Notes: generated from the sequence alone by a model not told the origin. DNA of 42,625 nt from Desulfobulbaceae bacterium (GCA_008933635.1 WBUQ01000019.1:1-42625); one strand, 5' to 3'; positions 16,078-27,166 are shown, counted from the first letter of the stretch. Made by a program: numbers and translations.

Positions 16078-17058
16078 ATGATCGACTGGAGTCTCTTCCC
16101 GCTGCGCATCCTGGCGCGGCTCAAGGAACACCCGGCCATCCGCGGCGGCCGGCGCCAGCCGAAGATCTGGCGCGATACCAGCAACTTCACCAGCATCGAC
16201 TACGGCGACATCATCCTCGTCGACAACCGCTATTTCCTGGTGACCGGCTATACCCGGGAGGGCCGGTTCGGCATCGACGACCAGCCGAAGCAATGGGTGC
16301 CGAAGGTGCAGGACCTGGAAACCGGTGAATCGAACATCCTCAAGCTGGTCTTCCATGAGACCTACAAGATCAGGTTCGGCGAACTCGAGGTGACCTGCTA
16401 CCGCAGTCCGGAGAAGGAGGCCAGGGTGCTCGAGCTGGTCCGCGGCAACCCCTCCTTCATGCAGGGGTATTCGGTCCTCGACGATGCCGACAACCTGGTG
16501 CGGGTCCTCGACGTGGTGCCGGGGAACCGGATGGACAAGTACCTCCAGAAGCTGGGCGAGACCCATGAGGAATATTTCCACGAGCACCTGCCCGGAATCC
16601 TCGACAGGTTTCTCGTCTCGGTCAGGGCGATAGCGTATCTCCACAGCCACGGGCTCAAGCACGGCGACATCCGCCGGGACCATATCTTCGTCGACTGGGA
16701 CGGGGGCCACTTCCTGTGGATCGATTTCGACTACGACTTCTACCTGCCGGAGCGGCCCTATGCCATGGACCTCTTCGGTCTCGGCAATGTCCTGCTCTAT
16801 ATCGTCGGCCGGCGGAATTTCCGGGGTCAGGACATTCTCCAGGATCCGGCGATGGGTGAGCGGGTCTACTCTTCGCTCCAGGCCGAGGACATGTCGCTGC
16901 TGGCCCAGGACCGGGTCTTCAACCTCAGGAAGATCTACCCGTACATCCCGGAGCAGCTCAACGACATCCTCCTCCATTTTTCGCTGGGGACGTCGGTGCT
17001 GTACGACACGGTGGAGGAACTGCACGACGACATCGCCGACGCTGCCGCCTCGCTGTAA
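16078..17058 (+). CDS. atypical protein kinase-like / phosphotransferase-fold protein
   Basis: 326 residues. The kinase landmarks are visible in order: Lys89 (NILKLVF) as candidate ATP lysine, Glu114 (PEKEARVLELV) as candidate helix-C glutamate, the catalytic loop HGLKHGDIRRDHIFVD with Asp197, and IDFDYDF with Asp216/Asp218 in place of DFG. The loop has HGD instead of HRD, as in aminoglycoside- and choline-type phosphotransferases. The metal-binding Asn five residues after the catalytic Asp is His202. An N-terminal 85 residues (FTSIDYGDIILVDNRYFLVTG) replace the usual glycine-rich lobe start. There are no transmembrane or sensor domains. It is nearly contiguous with usp. Kinase activity is likely but the altered loop leaves room for a pseudokinase. 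Confidence 0.75.
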   Translation: MIDWSLFPLRILARLKEHPAIRGGRRQPKIWRDTSNFTSIDYGDIILVDNRYFLVTGYTREGRFGIDDQPKQWVPKVQDLETGESNILKLVFHETYKIRFGELEVTCYRSPEKEARVLELVRGNPSFMQGYSVLDDADNLVRVLDVVPGNRMDKYLQKLGETHEEYFHEHLPGILDRFLVSVRAIAYLHSHGLKHGDIRRDHIFVDWDGGHFLWIDFDYDFYLPERPYAMDLFGLGNVLLYIVGRRNFRGQDILQDPAMGERVYSSLQAEDMSLLAQDRVFNLRKIYPYIPEQLNDILLHFSLGTSVLYDTVEELHDDIADAAASL

Positions 17059-17085
17059 CCGCCGGGCGGCAGACGTCAGGAGCCG

Positions 17086-18603
17086 TCAGGAGGCCATTTT
17101 CGTCCGGGCGAGTTCGGTGATGGTGCGGAAATCGATCTTGCCGCTGCCCATCTTCGGCAGGTTTTCGATGACCAGGAAGGTCTTCGGCAGGGCGATCTGC
17201 GGCAGCTGGGTCGCCATCTTCTTCAGTGTCGCCTTCTCGTCGAGCTGGGCGGTGACCACGGCGACGATCTTCGCCCCCTTGACCGAATCGGGGACCTCGA
17301 CCACGCAGCACTCCACATCCTCGGGCAGGGTCTTCTCGAGGACATCCTCGATCTTCACCAGCGACACCATCTCGCCGCCGATCTTGACGAAGCGCTTGAG
17401 CCGGCCGACATGCCAGAGGTAGCCGTCCTCGTCGATGTTCCCCATATCGCCGGTGTCGTACCAGCCGCCGCGGATGTGCATGGTGGTCTCTTCGAAATCG
17501 TCGAAATACCCTTTCATCACGTTGTCGCCCTTGATCAGGATGCGGCCGTCCTCGCCGACGCCGCAGGGCTCGCCGGTCTGGTAGTTCTCGATCCGCACCT
17601 GGACGCCGGGGATCGGCTTGCCGACGCTGCCCGGGCGATTGAACTCCGGGGTGTTGGCGGAGATGACCGGCGAGCACTCGGTGGCGCCGTATCCCTCAAG
17701 CAGGGTGATGCTGTGCTTGGCCTTGAATCCGTCACGCAAGGCGTCGGGGCACTTGTCGGCGCCGGCCAGGGCGATCCGCAGGCTTTCGAAGTCGCCGGGT
17801 TCGGATTTGCGCAGGTATCCCCAGAAAAACGCCGGGGTGCCGACCAGGAAGGTGGCCTTCTCCTCGCGGACGATGGTGCAGACCTTCTTGAAGTCCAGCG
17901 GGTTGGCATAGGTGATCAGGGTCATGCCGTGGTAGATCGGCAGCCACAGGTTGGTGGTCAGGCCGAAGACGTGGAAAAACGGCAGCGTGCACATGAAGAT
18001 GTCGTCGCTCTTGAACTCGAAGATCGGGGTGACCGACTCGATGTTGGCGAGGACGTTGCGGTGGGTGAGCTGGACGGCTTTGGGGTCCTTTTCGCTGCCG
18101 CTGGTGAACAAGATGACGGCGGTATCGCCCGGCTGGCCGCCATGGACCAGCTTCTTGATCAGGGCGACCGGCAGCTTCGAGACCAGGGCGGCGATGAGCT
18201 TCTGCAGGCCGGTAATCCCGGCCATGATGTCCTCGATATAGATCATCCCCTCGACGTAGGGGCACTCGATCTTCTCCAGCAGGGCCTTGGAGGTGATGAT
18301 GGTCTTGAAGGCGCACTTGTTCTGGGCGTAGCGGGCGTTCTGCTCGGCCCCGGTCGAATAGTTGATCATCACCGGGGTCCTGCCGCTCATCAGGATGCCG
18401 TTCTTGACCAGAATGCAGCCCAGCGATGTCGGGATCATCACCCCGATGAAGCCGCGGTCGAGCTTGCGGAAGATCCGCGACAGGAGGATGGCGGCGATCA
18501 GCGCCCGGCCGTAGGTGAGTTCCTTGCCGGTCGAGAAATCGCGGATGCCCAGTTTCTTCTCGAATTTCTTGGCTACCTCGATGAAGCAGTGATGTAAGAG
18601 CAC
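17086..18603 (-). CDS. acyl-ACP/acyl-CoA synthetase (AMP-forming, Aas-like)
   Basis: 505 residues. The start is a GTG at 18603 preceded by GAGGAGG five bases away. The AMP-binding motif LFTSGSEKDPKAVQLTHRN, GYGATECSPVIS, GWYDTGDMGNIDEDGYLWHVGR and the terminal catalytic loop PKMGSGKID are all present, so it should activate a carboxylic acid through an acyl-adenylate. Order and wording of the motifs (SLPFFHVFGLT-like region, KRFVKIGGEMVSLVKIEDVL) match the synthetase half of Aas, which loads fatty acids onto acyl carrier protein. The N-terminal acyltransferase half of Aas is missing and is not encoded nearby. It stands alone between convergent and divergent neighbours. A medium- or long-chain fatty acid is the likely substrate. 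Confidence 0.85.
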   Translation of the reverse strand: MLLHHCFIEVAKKFEKKLGIRDFSTGKELTYGRALIAAILLSRIFRKLDRGFIGVMIPTSLGCILVKNGILMSGRTPVMINYSTGAEQNARYAQNKCAFKTIITSKALLEKIECPYVEGMIYIEDIMAGITGLQKLIAALVSKLPVALIKKLVHGGQPGDTAVILFTSGSEKDPKAVQLTHRNVLANIESVTPIFEFKSDDIFMCTLPFFHVFGLTTNLWLPIYHGMTLITYANPLDFKKVCTIVREEKATFLVGTPAFFWGYLRKSEPGDFESLRIALAGADKCPDALRDGFKAKHSITLLEGYGATECSPVISANTPEFNRPGSVGKPIPGVQVRIENYQTGEPCGVGEDGRILIKGDNVMKGYFDDFEETTMHIRGGWYDTGDMGNIDEDGYLWHVGRLKRFVKIGGEMVSLVKIEDVLEKTLPEDVECCVVEVPDSVKGAKIVAVVTAQLDEKATLKKMATQLPQIALPKTFLVIENLPKMGSGKIDFRTITELARTKMAS

Positions 18604-18928
18604 AACGGCCTCCTCTGTTCATTCTGTCCGTTTGTCTGTGCAGCGTTTCCGGCTCCCGGCGCGGCTGGCAGCCCCGGCCGTTGAAAAATCCAAGTACCAC
18701 GTTTAAACCGCTTTGGCAACGGCAACTGATCGCCGGCTCGCGGGGGAGTCGGCTGCCGGTCCGTTGCCGGCGGCATCCGCGAAGTGGGAAGGAAAGGCTC
18801 CTGTCGACGGATTCGACCCTGCGTCATTTTTTGGTGGCATGGGAATGGTTCCTGTTTATGGTTACAACCTATACCGGCGGGATGAAATCGCCTTTTCCAC
18901 CAACCGACTTTCCAGGGAGCTGAACACA
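18604..18928. other. 325-bp divergent intergenic region
   Basis: This separates two divergently transcribed genes. TTGAAA at 18681 with TTAAAC 16 bases later is a weak + strand promoter candidate. A frame open from a TTG at 18713 runs into the downstream gene but lacks a ribosome site and is taken as leader. No operator or RNA element was recognised. Confidence 0.4.
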
Positions 18929-19771
18929 ATGAGAAAAATCACCTCGATGACCATGCTGGTGTCGCTTGTCCTGCTGGTCCTCAACTCAATTGTCCTCTAT
19001 GTCGTGCCGGAGGGCCGGGTGGCCTACTGGGCCGACTGGCGTTTCTGGGGCCTGACCAAGACCGAATGGGGCGATCAGCACGTGACGATCGGCTTCCTCT
19101 TCATCGCTGCCGGCCTGCTCCACCTCTATTACAACTGGGCTGCAATCAAGAACTATATGAAAAACAGGCTCAAGGAGATCAGGGTCTTCACCCTGCCGTT
19201 CAATGTCGGTCTGCTGGTCACGGTGCTGGTGTCGGTGATGACCTATTTCCACGTGCCGCCGGTGAACCTGATCCTGGAGCTGGGAGCCCATTTCAAGGAG
19301 GCGGGGGCGGAGAAGTACGGCGAGCCGCCCTATGGCCATGCCGAACTCTCCTCGCTGAAGATGTTCAGCAAGAAGGAGGGCATCGACCTGGACGGGGCCA
19401 TGGCCCTTTTGCGGCAGAAAGGGCTGGAGTTCCGGGGGCCTGAGCAGACCCTGCTCGCCATTTCCCAGGACAACGGGATGACCCCGCAGCAGGTCTATAT
19501 GGTGATCAAGCCGGCAGCCAGGGAGCTGGAAACCCCGCCAGCCGGTGGAGCCCCGTCCTTCCCCGACGAGCCGAAGCCGGGATTCGGCCGTAAGACCCTC
19601 GAGCAGGTCTGCGCCGAACTGCAGCTGGAGTATGCGACGGTCGCCCAGGGATTGCAGGCGAAGGGCCTGACGGTCGAAGCCGGCAAGACCGTCCATGAGA
19701 TTGCCGAGGCCAGTGGCAAGGAGCCGATGGAGATCTTCGAGGCCATGCGGGCTGTGGTCGTCGGGGAATGA
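18929..19771 (+). CDS. DUF4405 membrane protein with tandem C-terminal helical repeats
   Basis: 280 residues from the ATG at 18929, preceded by AGGGAG at nine bases. The N-terminal half has about three transmembrane helices (8-28, 50-66, 90-110) in a DUF4405 arrangement, with His residues facing the membrane (GDQHVTIGF, AAGLLHLYYNW, TYFHVP) that could ligate heme as in small cytochrome b-like proteins. The soluble C-terminal half contains two copies of a repeat of about 55 residues: one from SLKMFSKKEGIDLDGAM to PQQVYMVIKP and one from TLEQVCAELQLEYATVA to PMEIFEAMRA. The function is unknown; a redox or ligand-sensing membrane protein is a reasonable guess. It precedes the diguanylate cyclase on the same strand by 44 bases. 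Confidence 0.75.
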   Translation: MRKITSMTMLVSLVLLVLNSIVLYVVPEGRVAYWADWRFWGLTKTEWGDQHVTIGFLFIAAGLLHLYYNWAAIKNYMKNRLKEIRVFTLPFNVGLLVTVLVSVMTYFHVPPVNLILELGAHFKEAGAEKYGEPPYGHAELSSLKMFSKKEGIDLDGAMALLRQKGLEFRGPEQTLLAISQDNGMTPQQVYMVIKPAARELETPPAGGAPSFPDEPKPGFGRKTLEQVCAELQLEYATVAQGLQAKGLTVEAGKTVHEIAEASGKEPMEIFEAMRAVVVGE

Positions 19772-19815
19772 TCGAACGCATCAGCCTGACGGGATGAATA
19801 GACCTTGTCAGCAGC

Positions 19816-20808
19816 ATGGCGGCAGAATACAATGACGGCGAGGATTCTCCCCGAGCTGCCGCCATCCATCGCCCCCTGACCCGCATGAAAACGCCTGACC
19901 AGATCCTTTTCGATCATTCGATGTTCGCCAGGCGGAGCGAGGTCCTGGACATCGTCCTCGACCACATCCCGCAGGGAGTGGTGGTGGTCGGTCAGGATTA
20001 CCGGGTGCTCGCCTTCAACCGGCCGGTGGAGGATCTGTTCCGGCTACCGGCCGGAACCTTTGTCGTCGGTTGCGACTTCCGGCAGGTTATCAGGATCTGG
20101 GTGCGGGAAACCGGGCAGGATGCGGCGATGCTGGAACGAGCCCTGGCCGAACTCGATCTGCAGCGGCACTTCGAGTTCCAGTTCTCCCAGCTGGTCCATG
20201 GCGAGGCCCGCTGGGTCGTGCTGACCCACGACCCGCTGCCTGGCGGCGGCTTCGTCAGGACCTTTTCCGATATCACCGTCCAGAAGAAACTCGAGGAGAG
20301 GCTGCTGGAGATGTCGCGGACCGATTCGCTGACCGGTCTGCTCAATCACCAGGCCTTTTATGAAACCGTTTCCGCCGAGATCGAGCGGAAAAACCGTTAC
20401 GACCGGCCATTGACGCTCATGTGCCTCGATATCGACCACTTCAAACAGATCAATGACCGCTTCGGCCATCCTGCCGGTGACCGGGTGCTCTGGAGTTTCG
20501 CCCGCATCCTCGCGCGGAGCACGCGCAAAGGCGATCCGATCGGCAGGGTCGGAGGCGAGGAGTTTGCCGTGCTGCTTCCCGAAGCGGGAATGGCCCAGGG
20601 AATCGAGGCGGCGGGAAGAATCCTGGAGGCCGTCAGAGGGCTGTCGATCAAGATCCCCGGCCGGACCGACAGTGTCAGCTTCACCGTCAGCGCCGGGTTG
20701 ACCGAATGCGATGAATCGATGACGGTCGAGCAACTGGTCTCCGCCGCCGATGCCGCCCTCTACCGCGCCAAGAGCGAGGGCCGCAACTGTTACCGGAGGT
20801 CGCTCTGA
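19816..20808 (+). CDS. PAS-GGDEF diguanylate cyclase
   Basis: 330 residues from the ATG at 19816; an internal ATG at 19885 (MKTPDQILF) is an equally possible start, and neither has a clear ribosome site. A PAS domain (about 45-155, LDHIPQGVVVVGQDYRVLAFN) is followed by a linker helix and a GGDEF domain starting at DSLTGLLNHQAF. The active site reads GGEEF, and an RxxD inhibitory site (RKGD) lies exactly five residues before it. The enzyme should therefore make c-di-GMP from GTP and be feedback-inhibited. There are no membrane segments, so the PAS domain senses a cytoplasmic signal. It is followed by a phosphotransferase gene and lies 11 kb from a PilZ-controlled polysaccharide synthase that could be its target. 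Confidence 0.93.
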   Translation: MAAEYNDGEDSPRAAAIHRPLTRMKTPDQILFDHSMFARRSEVLDIVLDHIPQGVVVVGQDYRVLAFNRPVEDLFRLPAGTFVVGCDFRQVIRIWVRETGQDAAMLERALAELDLQRHFEFQFSQLVHGEARWVVLTHDPLPGGGFVRTFSDITVQKKLEERLLEMSRTDSLTGLLNHQAFYETVSAEIERKNRYDRPLTLMCLDIDHFKQINDRFGHPAGDRVLWSFARILARSTRKGDPIGRVGGEEFAVLLPEAGMAQGIEAAGRILEAVRGLSIKIPGRTDSVSFTVSAGLTECDESMTVEQLVSAADAALYRAKSEGRNCYRRSL

Positions 20809-20860
20809 TTGCGGATCCCATGATATCCATCCGGTTGTCCTTTCCACTTTCTCTCCGCTG

Positions 20861-22594
20861 ATGCCAGAAACCGAGCCATCTGCAGTGCCCGCCAAGGGGC
20901 GAAGAACCGCCGATCGCCTGAGGGCAATCGCCACCAGCCGCTATCTCGTCCTGCTGGTGGTACTCGCCCTGTACACCGAGCTGATCGAGAGGTTCGGCGG
21001 ACTGCGCGGGGGCTGGACCTTTCTCGGCCAGTACCTCGAGGTTGGCGCCATCCTGTATCTCTACTGCTATCTGGGCGCCATCATCCGGCCGACCCGCTGG
21101 CAGGCCCTGCTTGCCGCCGCCCCGATCCTCCTCGCCTATATCGGCCAGGATATCTATTACCTGCTGCTCGGCAAGGTCTTCAGAATCGTCGAGCTCACCG
21201 AGGTCAGGGAACTGCTCAACGTCACCTCCACCAGGTTTCTGGTGCTGATCGTCCTTGCCGGCGCCATCCCCTTTGCCGGCATGCTCTGGTGCGTCGATTT
21301 CCGCCGCTGGCGGACGATGGTTTCCGGCCTGCTGCCGATTGTGCTGCTGGTTGCCGCGGCCGAGTTCGCTCCCGAGGGGACGCTGCGTGTTTTCCGGCTG
21401 GTCGCCCGCCATGTGGTCAACTGGTCCGACGAGATCCCGGTCGAACAGAACGGCCGCTTCGCCATGCTGGTCTACCGTGAGGCGGAGCGGCGTATTTCCC
21501 TGGCCAGGACATCCTCATTCCAGGACCGCCCCGCGTATGAACTGGAGGCCCGTGTGCGGGCAGAATGGCTGAAAAAGACGGGATCAGGAAAAAATGTCCA
21601 CCTGGTGGTGATGGAGAGCTTTGTCGACCCCACCCTTTTTGCGGGGGCGGCCTATACCAGGGATCCGGTTCATCCGGATTTCAGGAAGATGTTCGGCGAC
21701 CGGCTGGGTTTTTCTGTGTCGCCGGTCTTCGGCGGCAAGACCTCGCAGGCTGAATTCGAGGTGCTGTGCGGCGTGCCCGCCTTCCAGGAACTGGCCGGGG
21801 TCGAGTTCAATTCCTTCACCGGCGTCCCGGCCTATTGCCTGCCGGGGACGCTGCGGCTGGCCGGTTACCGGGCAGTGGCCTCGAATTCCTTCAAGCCGAC
21901 GTTCTTCAACGCCATCAGTGCCTATGAGGGGATCGGTTTTGGTGAGATGTACTTCCCGAAGGAGTATGTCGATGATGCGACCACCTACCTGTCGACCGGC
22001 GACACCACCGGCGAGATCTACATGTTCGACGGGAACCTGTTCGATCAGAACCTGCAGTTCGTCAAGGATGCGCTCGCCGACGAGGACGCTCCGCCGCTGT
22101 TCAACTACGTGCTGACGATGTTCGGCCATCTGCCCCATGTGCTGAACAAGGAGAAGCGGCCGTATCTGCTCAAGCTCATTTCCCGCTACCGCGATCCCCA
22201 GCTCGAACGGGTGGCGAACCAGTTCTACTACCGTTCCAAAGCGGTCGCCGACTATGTCAGGCAACTGACCGCCATCGATCCCGAAAGCCTGATCATTCTG
22301 GTCAGCGACCATGTGCCGCCGCTGCAGGGGCTGGCCACCTATAAGAAGCTGCGCTACCTCGACAACAAAAAGGACAACCTCCACCTCAACCGGATCCTGT
22401 TCATCGAGGATGGCAGGGTCAAAACCTATGCCACCATCCACCACTACGACATCCCGAAGATCATCCTCAACTACCTGTCCAGCGGCAGATACTGCCGGGA
22501 AAGCAGCTGCGGCTTTACCCGCAACCGGTTGCTGGCCGATCGCGACGATCTGCACGACGAGTATATGCGGCTGATGGCCCATGCCATCGAATAG
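20861..22594 (+). CDS. LTA-synthase-like alkaline-phosphatase-fold membrane phosphotransferase
   Basis: 577 residues from the ATG at 20861; the frame is open further upstream but overlaps the cyclase gene. Four or five transmembrane helices in residues 25-170 precede a large extracytoplasmic catalytic domain. Catalytic and metal residues of the LtaS/OpgB group are present: Glu252 (VVMESF), nucleophile Thr294 in GGKTSQAEFEVLCG, a histidine motif FGHLPH (423-426), and Asp483-His484 (LVSDHVPP). Such enzymes move phosphoglycerol or phosphoethanolamine from lipids onto polymers. In a Gram-negative the acceptor would be periplasmic glucan, lipopolysaccharide or an exopolysaccharide. It lies 52 bases downstream of the cyclase and may be co-transcribed with it. 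The acceptor is not known. Confidence 0.85.
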   Translation: MPETEPSAVPAKGRRTADRLRAIATSRYLVLLVVLALYTELIERFGGLRGGWTFLGQYLEVGAILYLYCYLGAIIRPTRWQALLAAAPILLAYIGQDIYYLLLGKVFRIVELTEVRELLNVTSTRFLVLIVLAGAIPFAGMLWCVDFRRWRTMVSGLLPIVLLVAAAEFAPEGTLRVFRLVARHVVNWSDEIPVEQNGRFAMLVYREAERRISLARTSSFQDRPAYELEARVRAEWLKKTGSGKNVHLVVMESFVDPTLFAGAAYTRDPVHPDFRKMFGDRLGFSVSPVFGGKTSQAEFEVLCGVPAFQELAGVEFNSFTGVPAYCLPGTLRLAGYRAVASNSFKPTFFNAISAYEGIGFGEMYFPKEYVDDATTYLSTGDTTGEIYMFDGNLFDQNLQFVKDALADEDAPPLFNYVLTMFGHLPHVLNKEKRPYLLKLISRYRDPQLERVANQFYYRSKAVADYVRQLTAIDPESLIILVSDHVPPLQGLATYKKLRYLDNKKDNLHLNRILFIEDGRVKTYATIHHYDIPKIILNYLSSGRYCRESSCGFTRNRLLADRDDLHDEYMRLMAHAIE

Positions 22595-22619
22595 CAGGGG
22601 TTTGCGGAAGGGCAGGATT

Positions 22620-23966
22620 TCAGTTTTTCAGGTCGGCTTCCGCCTTCTCGGCGACTGACCTGGGAATGTCCCTGCGCACCTTGACCCCGAGTTCGGTCAG
22701 CTGTCCGGCCTGGGCGATCAGGTTGCCCCGTCCCCGACTGAGCCTGGCCATGGCTGTCTCGTAGGTCTGCTGACAGGTCGCCAGCTGCCGGCCGATCTTC
22801 TCCATTTCCTCGACAAAGCTGCAGAATTTGTCATAGATCATCCCGGCCCGCCTGGCGATTTCCTGAGCGTTGCGGCTCTGGTGCTCGAAGCGCCAGATGT
22901 TCTCCACCGTCCGCAGGGTCGCCAGCAGGGTGGTCGGGGTGGCGATGATGAGACCCCGCCTGAACGCCTCGTCGAAAAGCCGTTCGTCGTGCTGGAAGGC
23001 GGCGACGAAGGCGGCCTCGATCGGCATGAACATGATGACGAAATCCAGCGACCTGATCCCTTCCAGATCGCTATAGTTCTTGCCGCCCAGGGAGGTGAGA
23101 TGGTCGCGGACGGCGGCGGCCAGGTCGGCGATGGCCTTGTGCCGTTCCCTCTCGTCGTCGGCGCTGACAGCGCGTTCCCAGCTGACTAGAGAGACCTTCG
23201 CGTCGATGACGATATCCCGCCCCTCAGGCAGGTGGACGATGACGTCCGGTCTGAACAGGCGGTTGTCCGGGTCGCGCAGGCCCTCCTGGCAGTCGTATTC
23301 GTGGCCGCGTCGCAGGCCTGACTGTTCGAGGACCTTTTCCAGGACCATTTCGCCCCAGTTTCCCTGGATTTTCTTGTCGCCCTTCAGCGCCCGGGTGAGA
23401 TTGACCGCCTCGGTGCTGATCTGCCGGTTGAGGTCGCGGAGATGGATGATCTCCTGTTTCAGCGAGCTCCGCTCACGGGTGTCGCTGACGTAGATGTCGC
23501 CGATTTCCTTCCGGAAGGAGGCGAGCTGGTCGTGAAAGGGGCGAAGGATGGCCTCCAGCCGCTCCCGGCTCTGGCTGCCGAATTTCTCGCCCTTCTCCTC
23601 GAAGATCCGGTTGGCCAGGGATTCGAACTGCAGGCGCAGTTCTTCCCGGGCCTGCTCCAGCAGCTGCAGTTTCTCGCCGGCGCTGCGCTGCTCGCTCTCC
23701 AGCAGGGTGGCCAGCTTTTCGGCCCTGATCTGCTGTTCGACCCGTTGCCGGTCGGCGTCGGCGATGCCGTCACGGGCGATGGCCAGTTCCCGCTGCTGGC
23801 GGCGGTATTGACCGGCCAGCTGGCGATATCGGAGAAAGAGGATGATCAGCAGGCAGAGGAGCGCCGTGCCTGCCGCGAGCGCGGCGATCAGGAGCTGGAA
23901 CGGGTCGGCCCCGGGCAGCATGCCGGAAAGGATTCCGGCCAGGGAAGGGGTTGGGGAAGTGTCCAT
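22620..23966 (-). CDS. rmuC: DNA recombination protein RmuC
   Basis: 448 residues from the ATG at 23966 (MDTSPTPSLAG); the longer frame begins with TTG and adds 12 unconvincing residues. A membrane helix at about 25-48 is followed by a coiled coil (about 50-190) and the RmuC nuclease-like core: KGDKKIQGNWGEMVLEKVLEQSGL, FRPDVIVHLPEGRDIVIDAKVSL and SLDFVIMFMPIEAAF. RmuC limits inversion at short inverted repeats and is grouped with the restriction endonuclease-like fold. It is convergent with the phosphotransferase gene and followed by no obvious terminator. Confidence 0.95.
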   Translation of the reverse strand: MDTSPTPSLAGILSGMLPGADPFQLLIAALAAGTALLCLLIILFLRYRQLAGQYRRQQRELAIARDGIADADRQRVEQQIRAEKLATLLESEQRSAGEKLQLLEQAREELRLQFESLANRIFEEKGEKFGSQSRERLEAILRPFHDQLASFRKEIGDIYVSDTRERSSLKQEIIHLRDLNRQISTEAVNLTRALKGDKKIQGNWGEMVLEKVLEQSGLRRGHEYDCQEGLRDPDNRLFRPDVIVHLPEGRDIVIDAKVSLVSWERAVSADDERERHKAIADLAAAVRDHLTSLGGKNYSDLEGIRSLDFVIMFMPIEAAFVAAFQHDERLFDEAFRRGLIIATPTTLLATLRTVENIWRFEHQSRNAQEIARRAGMIYDKFCSFVEEMEKIGRQLATCQQTYETAMARLSRGRGNLIAQAGQLTELGVKVRRDIPRSVAEKAEADLKN

Positions 23967-24138
23967 GCCCCTTTCTCTACCATGATCCGGGGCGGCGGGC
24001 AAGCGGCTGGCATCGGATTGCGGAATCGACAGCGGTCCTCCGGTTCACGCGGGCCACGGTCTGGAGGCCGTATCGCCGGGGAACCGGAGGAGGATGCCGG
24101 GCGGGTGGAAAGCCGGCATTCCGCGCCGGGGGCCGGGA

Positions 24139-24480
24139 TCAGCCCGGCGGCCAGTGCAGCGGCCGACCGCCGATGATGTGCATGTGGATGTGGAAGATCA
24201 GCTGACCGGCGTCCTTGCCATTGCTCAGCACCAGGCGGTAGGCGTTGCCGATGCCGTTGGCGGCGGCCACTTCGCCGGCCACCCGCATCATCTTGCCGAT
24301 CAGTGCCTCGTCCCCGGCGGTGATCGAGGACGGGCCGTCGAGGTGCTTCTTGGGGATGATCAGGATATGCTGGGGGGCCACCGGGGCGATGTCCCGGAAG
24401 GCCATCAGGTCATTGTCCTCGAAGACGATCTCGGCCGGGATCTCGCCGGCGGCAATCTTGCAGAAGAGGCAGTCGGTCAT
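24139..24480 (-). CDS. HIT-family nucleotide hydrolase (HINT-like)
   Basis: 113 residues. The start at 24480 is set by AGGAG seven bases upstream; an ATG six bases earlier is too close to it. It begins with MTDCLFCKIAAGEIPAEIVFED (zinc-type CxxC included) and ends with the histidine triad FHIHMHIIGGRPLHWPPG. Family members hydrolyse adenosine phosphoramidates and similar nucleotides in the cytoplasm. It is separated from clpA by a terminator and so is probably transcribed on its own. Confidence 0.95.
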   Translation of the reverse strand: MTDCLFCKIAAGEIPAEIVFEDNDLMAFRDIAPVAPQHILIIPKKHLDGPSSITAGDEALIGKMMRVAGEVAAANGIGNAYRLVLSNGKDAGQLIFHIHMHIIGGRPLHWPPG

Positions 24481-24501
24481 GGGCATGCTCCTTGGCTGGG
24501 G

Positions 24502-24531
24502 AAAAGGAAAAGGCCGCCCGGTTGAGCGGCC
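24502..24531 (-). terminator. rho-independent terminator after clpA
   Basis: On the minus strand GGCCGC and GCGGCC (24531-24526 and 24517-24512) form a six-pair stem with an eight-base loop, followed by TTTTCCTTTT. It lies 21 bases past the clpA stop codon. Confidence 0.8.
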
Positions 24532-24552
24532 CTGCGGCACAGGATCGATGAG

Positions 24553-26814
<2,262 letters not shown>

Positions 26815-26851
26815 ATGTATACCGTCTGTCCTGCGGTTTTGATCTTCGTGC

Positions 26852-27166
26852 TCAGGCTCTTTCCATCGAGCAGCGCAGCGGAAACTCTTTCTGCCGGGCC
26901 AGGCTGTGGACCTGTTCGATCTTGGTCTCGCAGACTTCCCGGGTATAGATTCCGGCGATACCGATCCCCTGCTCGTGGACATTGAGCATGATCCGGGTCG
27001 CCTCGGCGGGTTTTTTGTGAAAGATGCCGATCAAAATCGACACCACGAATTCCATCGAGGTGTAGTCGTCGTTATGCAGCAGCACCTTGTACAGTGGAGG
27101 CTCGGTGATCTCGACCCGGTCCTGGGTGGCGACCGATCCCTGCAGCGCTCCTTTTTTATCTGACAT
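26852..27166 (-). CDS. clpS: Clp protease adaptor ClpS
   Basis: 104 residues. The conserved core is clear: YKVLLHNDDYTSMEFVV with the N-degron-binding Asn32-Asp33-Asp34, then VHEQGIGIAGIYTREVCETKIEQV. ClpS brings N-end-rule substrates to ClpA and is encoded directly upstream of it. A good sigma-70 promoter lies about 60 bases upstream. Confidence 0.97.
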   Translation of the reverse strand: MSDKKGALQGSVATQDRVEITEPPLYKVLLHNDDYTSMEFVVSILIGIFHKKPAEATRIMLNVHEQGIGIAGIYTREVCETKIEQVHSLARQKEFPLRCSMERA

